From Amantichitinum ursilacus (lineage in GTDB: Bacteria; Pseudomonadota; Gammaproteobacteria; Burkholderiales; Chitinibacteraceae), in assembly GCF_001294205.1 (NCBI RefSeq), contig NZ_LAQT01000010.1, positions 281,643 to 345,642 of the forward strand: DNA of 64,000 nucleotides, written 5' to 3'. The translations under genes were made by a program, and so were the position numbers. The notes under the pieces were generated by a model. The model searched no databases. It saw only the letters and a list, made by a program, of their open reading frames with translations, and was not told where the DNA came from. Positions 56,680 to 64,000 of the stretch are shown here, piece after piece. Positions within the stretch are counted from its first letter, which is position 1. Every line of letters starts with the position of its first letter.

Positions 56680-58305
56680 ATGGAACAGGCAGCAAACCCG
56701 AATGTGCAATGGTGGCGTGGCGCCGTCATTTATCAGATCTACCCGCGCAGCTTTGCCGATAGCAACGCCGATGGCGTGGGCGATCTGAACGGCATCTCGG
56801 CCCATCTGGATTACGTGGCCAGCTTGGGCGTGGACGCCATCTGGGTGAGCCCGTTCTTCAAATCGCCGATGAAAGACTTTGGCTACGATGTCTCGGATTA
56901 CCGCGATGTCGATCCGCTGTTTGGCAATCTGGACGACTTTGACCGTATGTTGGCCAAGGCGCATGCGCTGGGCCTCAAGGTGATCATTGACCAGGTGTTG
57001 TCGCACACGTCCGACCAGCACGCCTGGTTCAAGGAAAGCCGTCAAAGCAAGACCAATCCCAAGGCCGACTGGTATGTGTGGGCTGATCCGCAAGCCGATG
57101 GCTCCGCGCCCAACAACTGGCTGAGCGTGTTTGGCGGCCCGTCCTGGCGCTGGGACACCCGTCGCTGCCAGTACTATCTGCATAACTTTTTGTACAACCA
57201 GCCTGACGTCAACTTCCACAACCCGGAAGTACAAGATGCGGTGCTGGGCGAAATCGAATTCTGGCTAAAGCGCGGCGTGGATGGCTTTCGCTTTGACGCC
57301 TGCAATTACCATTTCCACGATCGCCAACTGCGCAACAATCCGCCCGCCACCAAGCGCGACACAGCGTCGGTGAGCGCGGAAAACCCCTACGGTTATCAGC
57401 AACACAAATACGATAAATCGCAGCCGGAAAACCTGGCGTTTCTGCAGCGCATCCGCAAGTTGCTCGACCAGTACGGCGCGGCGATGAGCGTCGGCGAAGT
57501 GGGCGACGACGAAAGTATCAGCCTGATGGCGCAATACACCGGCGGCAACGACAAGCTGAATATGGCCTACAGCTTTAACCTGCTGACCGCCGATTTCTCC
57601 GCTGCGCATATCCGCAAGCAAGTCGAAGATCTGGAAAGCCAGCTTAACGACGGCTGGGGCTGCTGGACCACCGGCAACCATGATTCGGTGCGCGTGGTCA
57701 GCCGCTGGGGCAAAGACACGCAACATCCGCGTTTTGCGCCCACCATCCTGGCGATGCTGGTGTCGTTGCGCGGTTCCAGCTGCCTGTATCAGGGCGAAGA
57801 ACTGGGCCTGCCCGAAGCGCAACTGACCTTTGAACAACTGCAAGATCCGTACGGCATTGCGATGTGGCCCGAATTTAAAGGCCGCGACGGCTGCCGCACG
57901 CCGATGCCGTGGCACAAAGACCAGCTGAATGCCGGCTTTAGCCCGACCGAGCCGTGGTTGCCGGTGGCCAGCACGCACGTGCCGCTGGCGGTGGATGCGC
58001 AAGAAGGCAAAGACACTTCGACGCTGGCCGCCTACCGCCGCATTCTGCACTGGCGCAAAACCCAGCCGACCTTGCTGTTGGGCGATATCTCCTTCTTGCA
58101 GGCCGACGAACCGGTGCTGGCGTTTACGCGTAAACACGCGGGCCAGACGCTGGTGGCGGTGTTCAACCTCAGCGAACAGCCGCAGACCTTTACGCTGCCG
58201 TTTGCCGTGGATGATCTGGCCGGCCATGGCCTGGAAGGCGCCACCCGCACCGGCGTTACCCTGCAGCTGGATGCGTGGGCGGGCTGGTACGGCACCGCGC
58301 AATAA
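56680..58305 (+). CDS. GH13 alpha-glucosidase
   Basis: 541 residues. Starts WWRGAVIYQIYPRSFADSN, the GH13 oligo-1,6-/alpha-glucosidase signature. The nucleophile Asp is in GFRFDACNY, the acid Glu in SVGEVGDD and the third Asp in TGNHDSVR. No signal peptide, so it acts on imported maltose or isomalto-sugars in the cytoplasm. First gene of the sugar-use cluster. Confidence 0.93.
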   Translation: MEQAANPNVQWWRGAVIYQIYPRSFADSNADGVGDLNGISAHLDYVASLGVDAIWVSPFFKSPMKDFGYDVSDYRDVDPLFGNLDDFDRMLAKAHALGLKVIIDQVLSHTSDQHAWFKESRQSKTNPKADWYVWADPQADGSAPNNWLSVFGGPSWRWDTRRCQYYLHNFLYNQPDVNFHNPEVQDAVLGEIEFWLKRGVDGFRFDACNYHFHDRQLRNNPPATKRDTASVSAENPYGYQQHKYDKSQPENLAFLQRIRKLLDQYGAAMSVGEVGDDESISLMAQYTGGNDKLNMAYSFNLLTADFSAAHIRKQVEDLESQLNDGWGCWTTGNHDSVRVVSRWGKDTQHPRFAPTILAMLVSLRGSSCLYQGEELGLPEAQLTFEQLQDPYGIAMWPEFKGRDGCRTPMPWHKDQLNAGFSPTEPWLPVASTHVPLAVDAQEGKDTSTLAAYRRILHWRKTQPTLLLGDISFLQADEPVLAFTRKHAGQTLVAVFNLSEQPQTFTLPFAVDDLAGHGLEGATRTGVTLQLDAWAGWYGTAQ

Positions 58306-58316
58306 ACCGGTTTGCA
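58303..58316 (+). promoter_or_regulatory. LacI-type operator, site 2
   Basis: TAAACCGGTTTGCA, core AAACCGGTTT, overlapping the stop of the alpha-glucosidase gene and 73 bp before malK. Confidence 0.55.
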
Positions 58317-58341
58317 AAACAGGTCGGACCACCGACATCCG

Positions 58342-58363
58342 CCGCCCGCTACGCTGCGGGCGG
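58342..58363 (+). other. Stem-loop between alpha-glucosidase and malK genes
   Basis: CCGCCCGC and GCGGGCGG, an 8-bp GC stem with a 6-base loop and no T-run. May lower read-through into malK or mark a processing site. Confidence 0.5.
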
Positions 58364-58388
58364 TTACCGCTCAGGACTCAGAGACGCA

Positions 58389-59492
58389 ATGGCCACGGTT
58401 AGCCTCAAGAACATCAAGAAACGCTTTGGCGATGTCACCACGCTGCACGGCATCGATCTGGAGATCAACGACGGCGAGTTTGTCGTGTTTGTCGGCCCGT
58501 CGGGCTGCGGCAAGACCACGCTGCTGCGCACGATCTCGGGCCTGGAAGACATCAGCGAAGGCGAGCTGCAGATTGGCGGCGTACGCATGAACGAACTGCC
58601 GCCGGTCAAGCGCGGCATCGCCATGGTGTTCCAGAGCTACGCCTTGTATCCGCATATGAGCGTGTTCGAAAACATGGCGTTTGGTTTGCGCCTGGCGGGC
58701 ATGAGCAAAAAGGATTACACGCCGATCGTGCAGCAAGTGGCCAAGGTGCTGCAGTTGGACCATCTGCTGGAGCGCAAGCCCAAAGAATTGTCGGGGGGCC
58801 AGCGTCAGCGTGTGGCCATCGGCCGCGCCATCGTGCAGAAGCCTGAAGTGTTCTTGTTTGATGAGCCGCTCTCCAACCTGGATGCGTCGTTGCGCGTGCA
58901 GATGCGCATCGAAATTGCGCGCCTGCACCGCGAGCTGGGCGCGACCATGATTTATGTGACGCACGATCAGGTAGAGGCCATGACGCTGGCCGACCGCATC
59001 GTGGTGTTCCGTGCGGGTCAGCTGGAACAGGTTGGCACGCCGACCGAGCTGTACCACGAGCCGATCAACCTGTTTGTGGCGGGCTTTCTGGGTTCGCCGG
59101 GCATGAACTTCCTTAGCGGCACCATTAGCAGCATCGGCGCGGACGGCGTGCAAGTAGCGCTAACCGGCAACCAGAATGTGACCGTGCTGGTGGATGCGGC
59201 GGGCGCCAAGGTGGGCGATGCCGTTACCGTGGGCGTGCGCCCGGAGCATCTGCATGTCGATCTGACCAGCAATGTCCTCACCGGCAATGCAGTGGTGCTG
59301 GAACGCCTGGGTGATTCGTCGGTGCTGTATCTCGACAACGCCGCCGCCAAGGTGCCGATGTCGGTGCGCATGCCCGCGTTGCGCCATGTGGATATCGGCC
59401 AACGCGTGCCGCTGGGCTTCAAGCCCGCGCACGGTTATCTGTTTAACGCGGACGGCAAAGCCTTCCGCCGGCTGGACCCCCTCGCTGAATAA
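58389..59492 (+). CDS. malK: Maltose-type ABC importer ATPase
   Basis: 367 residues. Walker A GPSGCGKTT, signature LSGGQRQRVAIGRA, Walker B FLFDEPLSNLD, and the H-loop in VTHDQVEAM. The C-terminal MalK/UgpC-type regulatory domain is complete. It powers the transporter formed with MalF and MalG. The ATG at 58389 begins exactly at the conserved MATVSLKNIKK. Confidence 0.93.
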   Translation: MATVSLKNIKKRFGDVTTLHGIDLEINDGEFVVFVGPSGCGKTTLLRTISGLEDISEGELQIGGVRMNELPPVKRGIAMVFQSYALYPHMSVFENMAFGLRLAGMSKKDYTPIVQQVAKVLQLDHLLERKPKELSGGQRQRVAIGRAIVQKPEVFLFDEPLSNLDASLRVQMRIEIARLHRELGATMIYVTHDQVEAMTLADRIVVFRAGQLEQVGTPTELYHEPINLFVAGFLGSPGMNFLSGTISSIGADGVQVALTGNQNVTVLVDAAGAKVGDAVTVGVRPEHLHVDLTSNVLTGNAVVLERLGDSSVLYLDNAAAKVPMSVRMPALRHVDIGQRVPLGFKPAHGYLFNADGKAFRRLDPLAE

Positions 59493-59605
59493 TCTGTAGT
59501 CAAAATCTGCGCACTACCGCTCGGCGGAATGGCCCGTAAAGTACGTATTGGACCGTATACCCCGAGTGTGCCGCCAGGCATATGGTGCTTAGGTTTTTCC
59601 TGCGG

Positions 59606-59619
59606 TCAAACCGGTTAGG
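59606..59619 (+). promoter_or_regulatory. LacI-type operator, site 3
   Basis: TCAAACCGGTTAGG, one arm perfect, the other altered. Lies 67 bp before malE, suggesting a separate malEFG promoter. Confidence 0.55.
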
Positions 59620-59685
59620 GAACATACAGAAGCGGCCTTTTGCAGGCACGTTTCAAAACATGAAAACACTAGATGGAGAGTCAGA

Positions 59686-60891
59686 ATGGATATCTCGCGT
59701 AGTCGTTTGGGTCGTCTCGTGCTGTCGTCGGTCACAGTGGCCGTCATGGGCTTGGGTGCTGCGTCTTCGTACGCGGCCGAACCGGGCAAGCTGTTGATCT
59801 GGATTAACGGCGACAAATCGTACAAAGGCCTGATCAAGGTCGGTGAAGCCTTCACCAAGGCCACCGGCGTGCAAGTGGTGGTGGAGCGTCCGGAAGACGC
59901 CGCCAACAAGTTCCAGCAAGCCGCTGCCGCAGGCAAGGGCCCGGACATCTGGATCTGGCCGCATGACCGCATGGGCGAATGGGCCACCGCCGGCCTGCTG
60001 TCGCCGGTTAACCCGAGCGCCAAGGTCAAGAACGAAATCGATCCGCTGGGCTGGAGAGCCTGGACGGCCGGTGGCAAGGTCTGGGGCTACCCGATCGCCA
60101 TCGAAGCGGTAGGCCTGGTCTACAACAAAGACCTGGTGCCGACGCCGCCCAAGTCGTTTGACGACGTGATCGCGCTGGACAAAAAACTGTCTGGCCAAGG
60201 CAAGAAAGCCATTCTGTGGGATTACACCAACACCTACTTTACCTGGCCGCTGCTGGCTGCCAATGGCGGTTACCCGTTCAAGGCCAAGGCCGATGGCACC
60301 TATGATGCCAACGACGTGGGCGTAAACAACGCCGGCGCGGTGAAGGGTGCTGAAACCCTGATGAAGCTGATCAGCTCGGGCGCGATGCCGAAGTCGTCGT
60401 CGTACGCCGAAATGGAAGCCGGGGTTAACCAGGGCAAGGTTGCCATGATGATTACCGGCCCGTGGGCCTGGGAAAACCTGCGCAAGAGCAAGATCAACTT
60501 TGGCGTCGCGCCGATCCCGACCGTGGACGGCAAACCGTCCGCGCCGTTTGTGGGCGTGCTGGGCGCGATGGTGACGCAAGCCAGCCCCAACAAAGATCTG
60601 GCGGTGGAGTTCCTTGAGAACTATCTGCTGAAAGAAGAAGGCCTGAAGTCGATGAACGACGACGTGCCGCTGGGCGTGCCTGCCAACAAGGCGTTCTACA
60701 ACCAGCTGAAGTCTGACCCGAACATCGCCGCCACCATGAAGAGCGCGCAAGCCGGTCACCCGATGCCGAACAACCCCGAAATGGGCAAGTTCTGGTCGAC
60801 CATGCAACCGGCCCTGCAGAACATCACGCAAGGTCGTCAAAGCGTGAAGGAAGGTCTGGACGCGGCTGCGGCCAAGATCAAGGCCAAATAA
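59686..60891 (+). CDS. malE: Maltose/maltodextrin-binding protein
   Basis: 401 residues with a signal peptide (to SYAA, about residue 27). KLLIWINGDKSYKGL and GPDIWIWPHDRMGEWA are close to enterobacterial MalE, as is the WAWENL region. It delivers maltose and dextrins to MalFG. An Asp-Lys pair in NGDK likely contacts sugar. Confidence 0.93.
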   Translation: MDISRSRLGRLVLSSVTVAVMGLGAASSYAAEPGKLLIWINGDKSYKGLIKVGEAFTKATGVQVVVERPEDAANKFQQAAAAGKGPDIWIWPHDRMGEWATAGLLSPVNPSAKVKNEIDPLGWRAWTAGGKVWGYPIAIEAVGLVYNKDLVPTPPKSFDDVIALDKKLSGQGKKAILWDYTNTYFTWPLLAANGGYPFKAKADGTYDANDVGVNNAGAVKGAETLMKLISSGAMPKSSSYAEMEAGVNQGKVAMMITGPWAWENLRKSKINFGVAPIPTVDGKPSAPFVGVLGAMVTQASPNKDLAVEFLENYLLKEEGLKSMNDDVPLGVPANKAFYNQLKSDPNIAATMKSAQAGHPMPNNPEMGKFWSTMQPALQNITQGRQSVKEGLDAAAAKIKAK

Positions 60892-60960
60892 GCCTTGATG
60901 GTCTGAAGTTGCAAGGCGCTCGCGTTGTCCGCGCGATGACGTGAGCGCTGGATGATCTTG

Positions 60961-60994
60961 TGGATATCGGCAAGCTGCCACTTGCCGGTATCCA
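60961..60994 (+). other. Stable hairpin between malE and malF
   Basis: TGGATA-T-CGGCAAG and CTTGCCG-G-TATCCA, 14 pairs including one G-T wobble, 6-base loop, no T-run. Enterobacterial malE-malF also has a stem-loop here that favours malE mRNA. The same role is likely, by analogy. Confidence 0.6.
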
Positions 60995-61140
60995 GTCCAG
61001 ATGTTCCGGCATCTGGCCCTATGCAATTACTTGATTGGCAACACCGCCGCCGTCCGCTCGGGTTGTGGCATCTCACTTAAAACATATAGATTGGATGTTC
61101 CGGGCGCAGTTGACGCGTATCCGGCTAAGGAAAACCTGGC

Positions 61141-62685
61141 ATGCAACGCAAACTGGCTCGCTGGGCTGGCCCCGCACTTGGCCTGCTGCTGATACTGGCC
61201 GCACTCTGGCTGATCTTCGCCGTCTATACCGCCGGCCATCCGCTGATCGCGGTGCTGTTCCTGGTGATACTGGGCGCGTCCACTTGGCTGTTAAGCCATC
61301 CCAAACTGTACCCGTGGCGCTATTTATATCCGGGCGTGTTTGCCGCCTTGTTATTCGTAGTATTTCCGGCGGCGTATACGGTGAGCATTGGTTTTACCAA
61401 TTACAGCTCCACCAACCTGCTGACGTTTGAACGGGCAACTAAATATTTTCTCGACCAGACTTATTCTGGCGCGGGCGATAGCGGCGGTGATTCGCTGGCG
61501 ATGGGCGTGTATCCCGATGGCGGCAAAAAGCGCGTTTATTTAAGCGATGACGCGGGCCACGGCTGGCAATCCGATGCGCTGGATATCGACAAGCCCACCG
61601 GCAAAGCGCGCGATGTGGAACTCAAAGCCACAGCACAAGCGCCAGCGGGCGCCAAAGCACAAATCCGCGATTTGATCGCGATGCAAGGCGCGCTAAAAGA
61701 ACTGCATATGAAAGTGCCCGAGCATGCGGGCGTATATCAGATGGCGGGCTTTTCGCGGGCCGCGCCGGCCGCCCCGTTATTCCAGCAGCTGGATAAAGGC
61801 ACGCTGAAGAATCTGCAATCTGGCGAAATCCTCAAAGCCAATTTCCGCACCGGCTATTACGAAACCGCCAGCGGCGATAAAGTGTCGCCCGGCTTTACCG
61901 TGGGTGTGGGTGGCGCCAACTTTGCGCAATTGTTTACCAGCAAACAATTCCGCGGCCCGCTATTGGCGATCTTTACCTGGACCGTCGGCTTTGCCTTGGC
62001 CACCGTGATTCTGACATTTGCCGTGGGCTTTTTGCTGGCGGTGGCCTTGTCTTGGGAATCTCTGGCCATGCGCGGTTTGTATCGCGTGCTGCTATTTCTG
62101 CCGTATGCCGTGCCGGGCTTTATTTCGATCCTGATTTTCCGCGGTTTGTTTAACGAAAACTTTGGCGAAATCAATCTGGTCTTGCATAGCCTGTTTGGCA
62201 TCAAACCCGACTGGTTTTCCAATCCGTGGTTGGCGCGCGGCATGTTGCTGATTGTGAATACCTGGCTCGGTTATCCGTACATGATGTTGCTATGCATGGG
62301 CCTGATCAAATCGATTCCCAGCGAATTGTATGAAGCCTCGGCGATTCATGGCGGTGGCGCGTGGACCAATCTGCGCCGCATTACGCTGCCGCTGATTGCC
62401 AAGCCCATCATGCCGTTGTTGCTGGCCAGCTTTGCCTTTAACTTCAACAACTTTGTCTTGATCTCGTTGTTGACCGCAGGCGGCCCGGATTTCCCCGACA
62501 GCCTGACCCCGGCGGGCTCGACCGATATTCTGGTGAGCTACACCTATCGCATCGCCTTTCAGGATTCGGGCCAGAACTTTGGCCTGGCGGCGGCGATATC
62601 GACCGTTATCTTTATTCTGGTGGGCGTGTTGTCGCTGATTAACCTGAAGCTGACCCGCGTTAACCAATCCACGGAGCGCAAATAA
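61141..62685 (+). CDS. malF: Maltose importer permease MalF
   Basis: 514 residues, the same length as E. coli MalF. The three extra N-terminal helices and the large periplasmic P2 loop (about 90-265) are present. The EAA loop ([21 protein letters not shown]) that docks on MalK is intact. Confidence 0.94.
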   Translation: MQRKLARWAGPALGLLLILAALWLIFAVYTAGHPLIAVLFLVILGASTWLLSHPKLYPWRYLYPGVFAALLFVVFPAAYTVSIGFTNYSSTNLLTFERATKYFLDQTYSGAGDSGGDSLAMGVYPDGGKKRVYLSDDAGHGWQSDALDIDKPTGKARDVELKATAQAPAGAKAQIRDLIAMQGALKELHMKVPEHAGVYQMAGFSRAAPAAPLFQQLDKGTLKNLQSGEILKANFRTGYYETASGDKVSPGFTVGVGGANFAQLFTSKQFRGPLLAIFTWTVGFALATVILTFAVGFLLAVALSWESLAMRGLYRVLLFLPYAVPGFISILIFRGLFNENFGEINLVLHSLFGIKPDWFSNPWLARGMLLIVNTWLGYPYMMLLCMGLIKSIPSELYEASAIHGGGAWTNLRRITLPLIAKPIMPLLLASFAFNFNNFVLISLLTAGGPDFPDSLTPAGSTDILVSYTYRIAFQDSGQNFGLAAAISTVIFILVGVLSLINLKLTRVNQSTERK

Positions 62686-62687
62686 TC

Positions 62688-63578
62688 ATGGCCATGGTGC
62701 TCGATAAAAGTCATACCGGCCGCGTGGTGGCCACCCATCTGGCGTTGATCGCATTTATTGCGCTGTGCCTGTTTCCGTTCTTGATGATCGTGTCGATTTC
62801 TTTGCGGCCAGGTAACTTTGCGGCGGGCAGTTTATTGCCCGACCATATCAGCCTGGAACACTGGAAGCTGGCGCTGGGCTTTAGCTATATCGATCAATTC
62901 GGCCACCAGATTGATCCGCCGTTTCCGGTGCTGCGCTGGTTATGGAATTCGATCAAAGTGGCCATGATGAGCGCGGTGGTGATACTGGCGCTATCCACCA
63001 CCTGCGCTTATGCTTTTGCCCGTCTCAAATTCCGTGGCCGCGCCATGGGTTTGAATGCACTGTTCTTGATGCAGATGTTTCCGTCGGTATTGTCGTTGAT
63101 CGCCATTTACGCCATTTTCGACCAGATCGGTAATTACATTCCGTGGCTGGGCATTGATAGTCACGGTAGCCTGGTGCTGGCGTATGCGGGCGGGGTGGCG
63201 CTGCATATCTGGACCATCAAAGGCTATATGGAAACCATTCCGGTCGAGATTGAAGAGGCGGCATTGGTGGATGGCGCCAGCCATTTCCAGACATTCCGCT
63301 ATGTGTTGTTGCCGATGGCTGTACCAATTTTGATCGTGGTATTCCTGTTGGCATTTATTGGTGCGATCATTGAGTATCCCGTGGCCAGCGTATTGCTGCA
63401 TCAAGAGCAGAATCTGACGTTGGCCGTCGGTTCAAAGCTTTACTTATACACACAGAACTATCTGTGGGGAGACTTCGCCGCCGCGGCGATTCTGTCCGGT
63501 TTACCCATTACGCTGCTGTTTTTGTTATCGCAGCGCTTTATGGTCAACGGGCTGACATCGGGCGGGGTGAAGGGATAA
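62688..63578 (+). CDS. malG: Maltose importer permease MalG
   Basis: 296 residues, six helices, EAA loop ([20 protein letters not shown]). GGAG stands before the ATG, 2 bp after malF. Last gene of the cluster, followed by a strong terminator. Confidence 0.94.
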   Translation: MAMVLDKSHTGRVVATHLALIAFIALCLFPFLMIVSISLRPGNFAAGSLLPDHISLEHWKLALGFSYIDQFGHQIDPPFPVLRWLWNSIKVAMMSAVVILALSTTCAYAFARLKFRGRAMGLNALFLMQMFPSVLSLIAIYAIFDQIGNYIPWLGIDSHGSLVLAYAGGVALHIWTIKGYMETIPVEIEEAALVDGASHFQTFRYVLLPMAVPILIVVFLLAFIGAIIEYPVASVLLHQEQNLTLAVGSKLYLYTQNYLWGDFAAAAILSGLPITLLFLLSQRFMVNGLTSGGVKG

Positions 63579-63678
63579 GAGCACCGCAGTGCGCGCCTGA
63601 CGACTCGTTCACGGCAGGCGTGCGGTGGTGTCTCACAAGGGGACGGAATAGAAACGGTTGTCTTTGCACGCGACTTAT

Positions 63679-63709
63679 GCCGGCTCTCCCCCGAGAGCCG
63701 GCTTTTTTT
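63679..63709 (+). terminator. Intrinsic terminator of the maltose cluster
   Basis: GCCGGCTCTC and GAGAGCCGGC, a 10-bp stem followed by seven T. Confidence 0.93.
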
Positions 63710-63728
63710 ATGGTGGGTGAGGGAGCTG

Positions 63729-63965
63729 CCGCAGCGCGGCCATCTTGCGACCCGGCGGTACTCGGGGTGCGCACGTACAAAACGTACGCTTACGCACCCT
63801 GCGTTCCGGCGGTCCGCAACCTGGCCACACTGCAACAGCTCCGAAGCATTGCGGGTGGGGTACGAGCGATTCTGGCGGGGCATTTTGCGTTCCGGCGGTG
63901 CTCGCAATCCTCACGTACAAAACGTACGCTCCGGTTGCTCCGCGCCGGCGGCCCGCAAACTGCCC
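63729..63965. repeat. Dispersed-type repeat with CACGTACAAAACGTACGCT
   Basis: CACGTACAAAACGTACGCT occurs twice (about 63773 and 63913), and GCGTTCCGGCGGT also occurs twice. The whole stretch to the window end has no supported gene; its open frames are by-products of these repeats. Confidence 0.65.
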
Positions 63966-64000
63966 GCGCCATAATCGCTCCTTAGCATTGCGGATAAACC

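Noticed and set aside
59653..61026. 457-codon open frame on the minus strand opposite malE
   Set aside because: Shadow of malE; His/Arg-rich composition, no ribosome site.

Overview
The window is a GC-rich betaproteobacterial chromosome segment interrupted by one large, less GC-rich mobile element. The host genes on both flanks have the layout and protein style of Neisseriales/Chitinibacteraceae-type bacteria. They are split anaerobic ribonucleotide reductase genes, maf-rlmH, rnpB, pyrC-tusA, nudC, a MalFGK-type maltose importer and a secreted beta-glucan-binding protein. The genus is an inference from protein style, not from a database match.

Left host part (1-4206): a nitronate monooxygenase-like enzyme, then nrdD (large part), a separate 57-residue glycyl-radical protein and nrdG, all on the minus strand. 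Two NrdR boxes 31 bp apart lie in the nrdD promoter.

Mobile element (4207-40402, 36.2 kb): a Tn7-like transposon. Its ends start TGT and finish ACA. Each end carries several copies of a TGAAATC-core site in inverted orientation, and 5-bp direct repeats (CTTGA) flank the element. It encodes TnsA, TnsB, TnsC and TniQ as one overlapping operon (12283-17062), with a small HTH protein and palindromic operators just upstream. It sits 87 bp upstream of the nrdD start codon. Directly after its right end, and after a second CTTGA, comes another, decayed left end (40408-40475), as if elements were stacked at the same attachment site. The cargo falls into blocks: (a) 4.9-11.2 kb, a frameshifted GNAT, an extra folD, an XRE regulator with a DEDDh exonuclease, and a 681-residue PD-(D/E)XK protein; (b) 17.4-24.6 kb, a graveyard of truncated genes (SDR, NTF2-like, uroporphyrinogen methyltransferase, nasA, ClC channel, plasmid replicase) mixed with small unknown proteins; (c) 24.7-33.4 kb, three large signalling proteins (hybrid histidine kinase, soluble PAS chemotaxis receptor, GGDEF-EAL); (d) 33.4-39.5 kb, a stress-type block (STAS, isochorismatase-like hydrolase, two DUF421 proteins, two YciF-like proteins, manganese catalase).

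Right host part (40676-64000): a small membrane protein whose decayed copy lies inside the element, a divergent LysR/NmrA pair, a secreted CBM56-like/SGNH-like protein, a hexapeptide acetyltransferase, a MalY/PatB-type enzyme, NudC, an RsuA-family pseudouridine synthase, a chemotaxis receptor, Maf, RlmH, an RluA-family enzyme, RNase P RNA, PyrC, TusA and a CNP1-like protein. A maltose/oligosaccharide gene set closes the window: alpha-glucosidase, malK, malE, malF, malG, with three AAACCGGTT-type operators and a strong terminator. A repeat family built on a GGGTGGGTC palindrome occurs at three intergenic sites in this host part; I did not see it inside the element.
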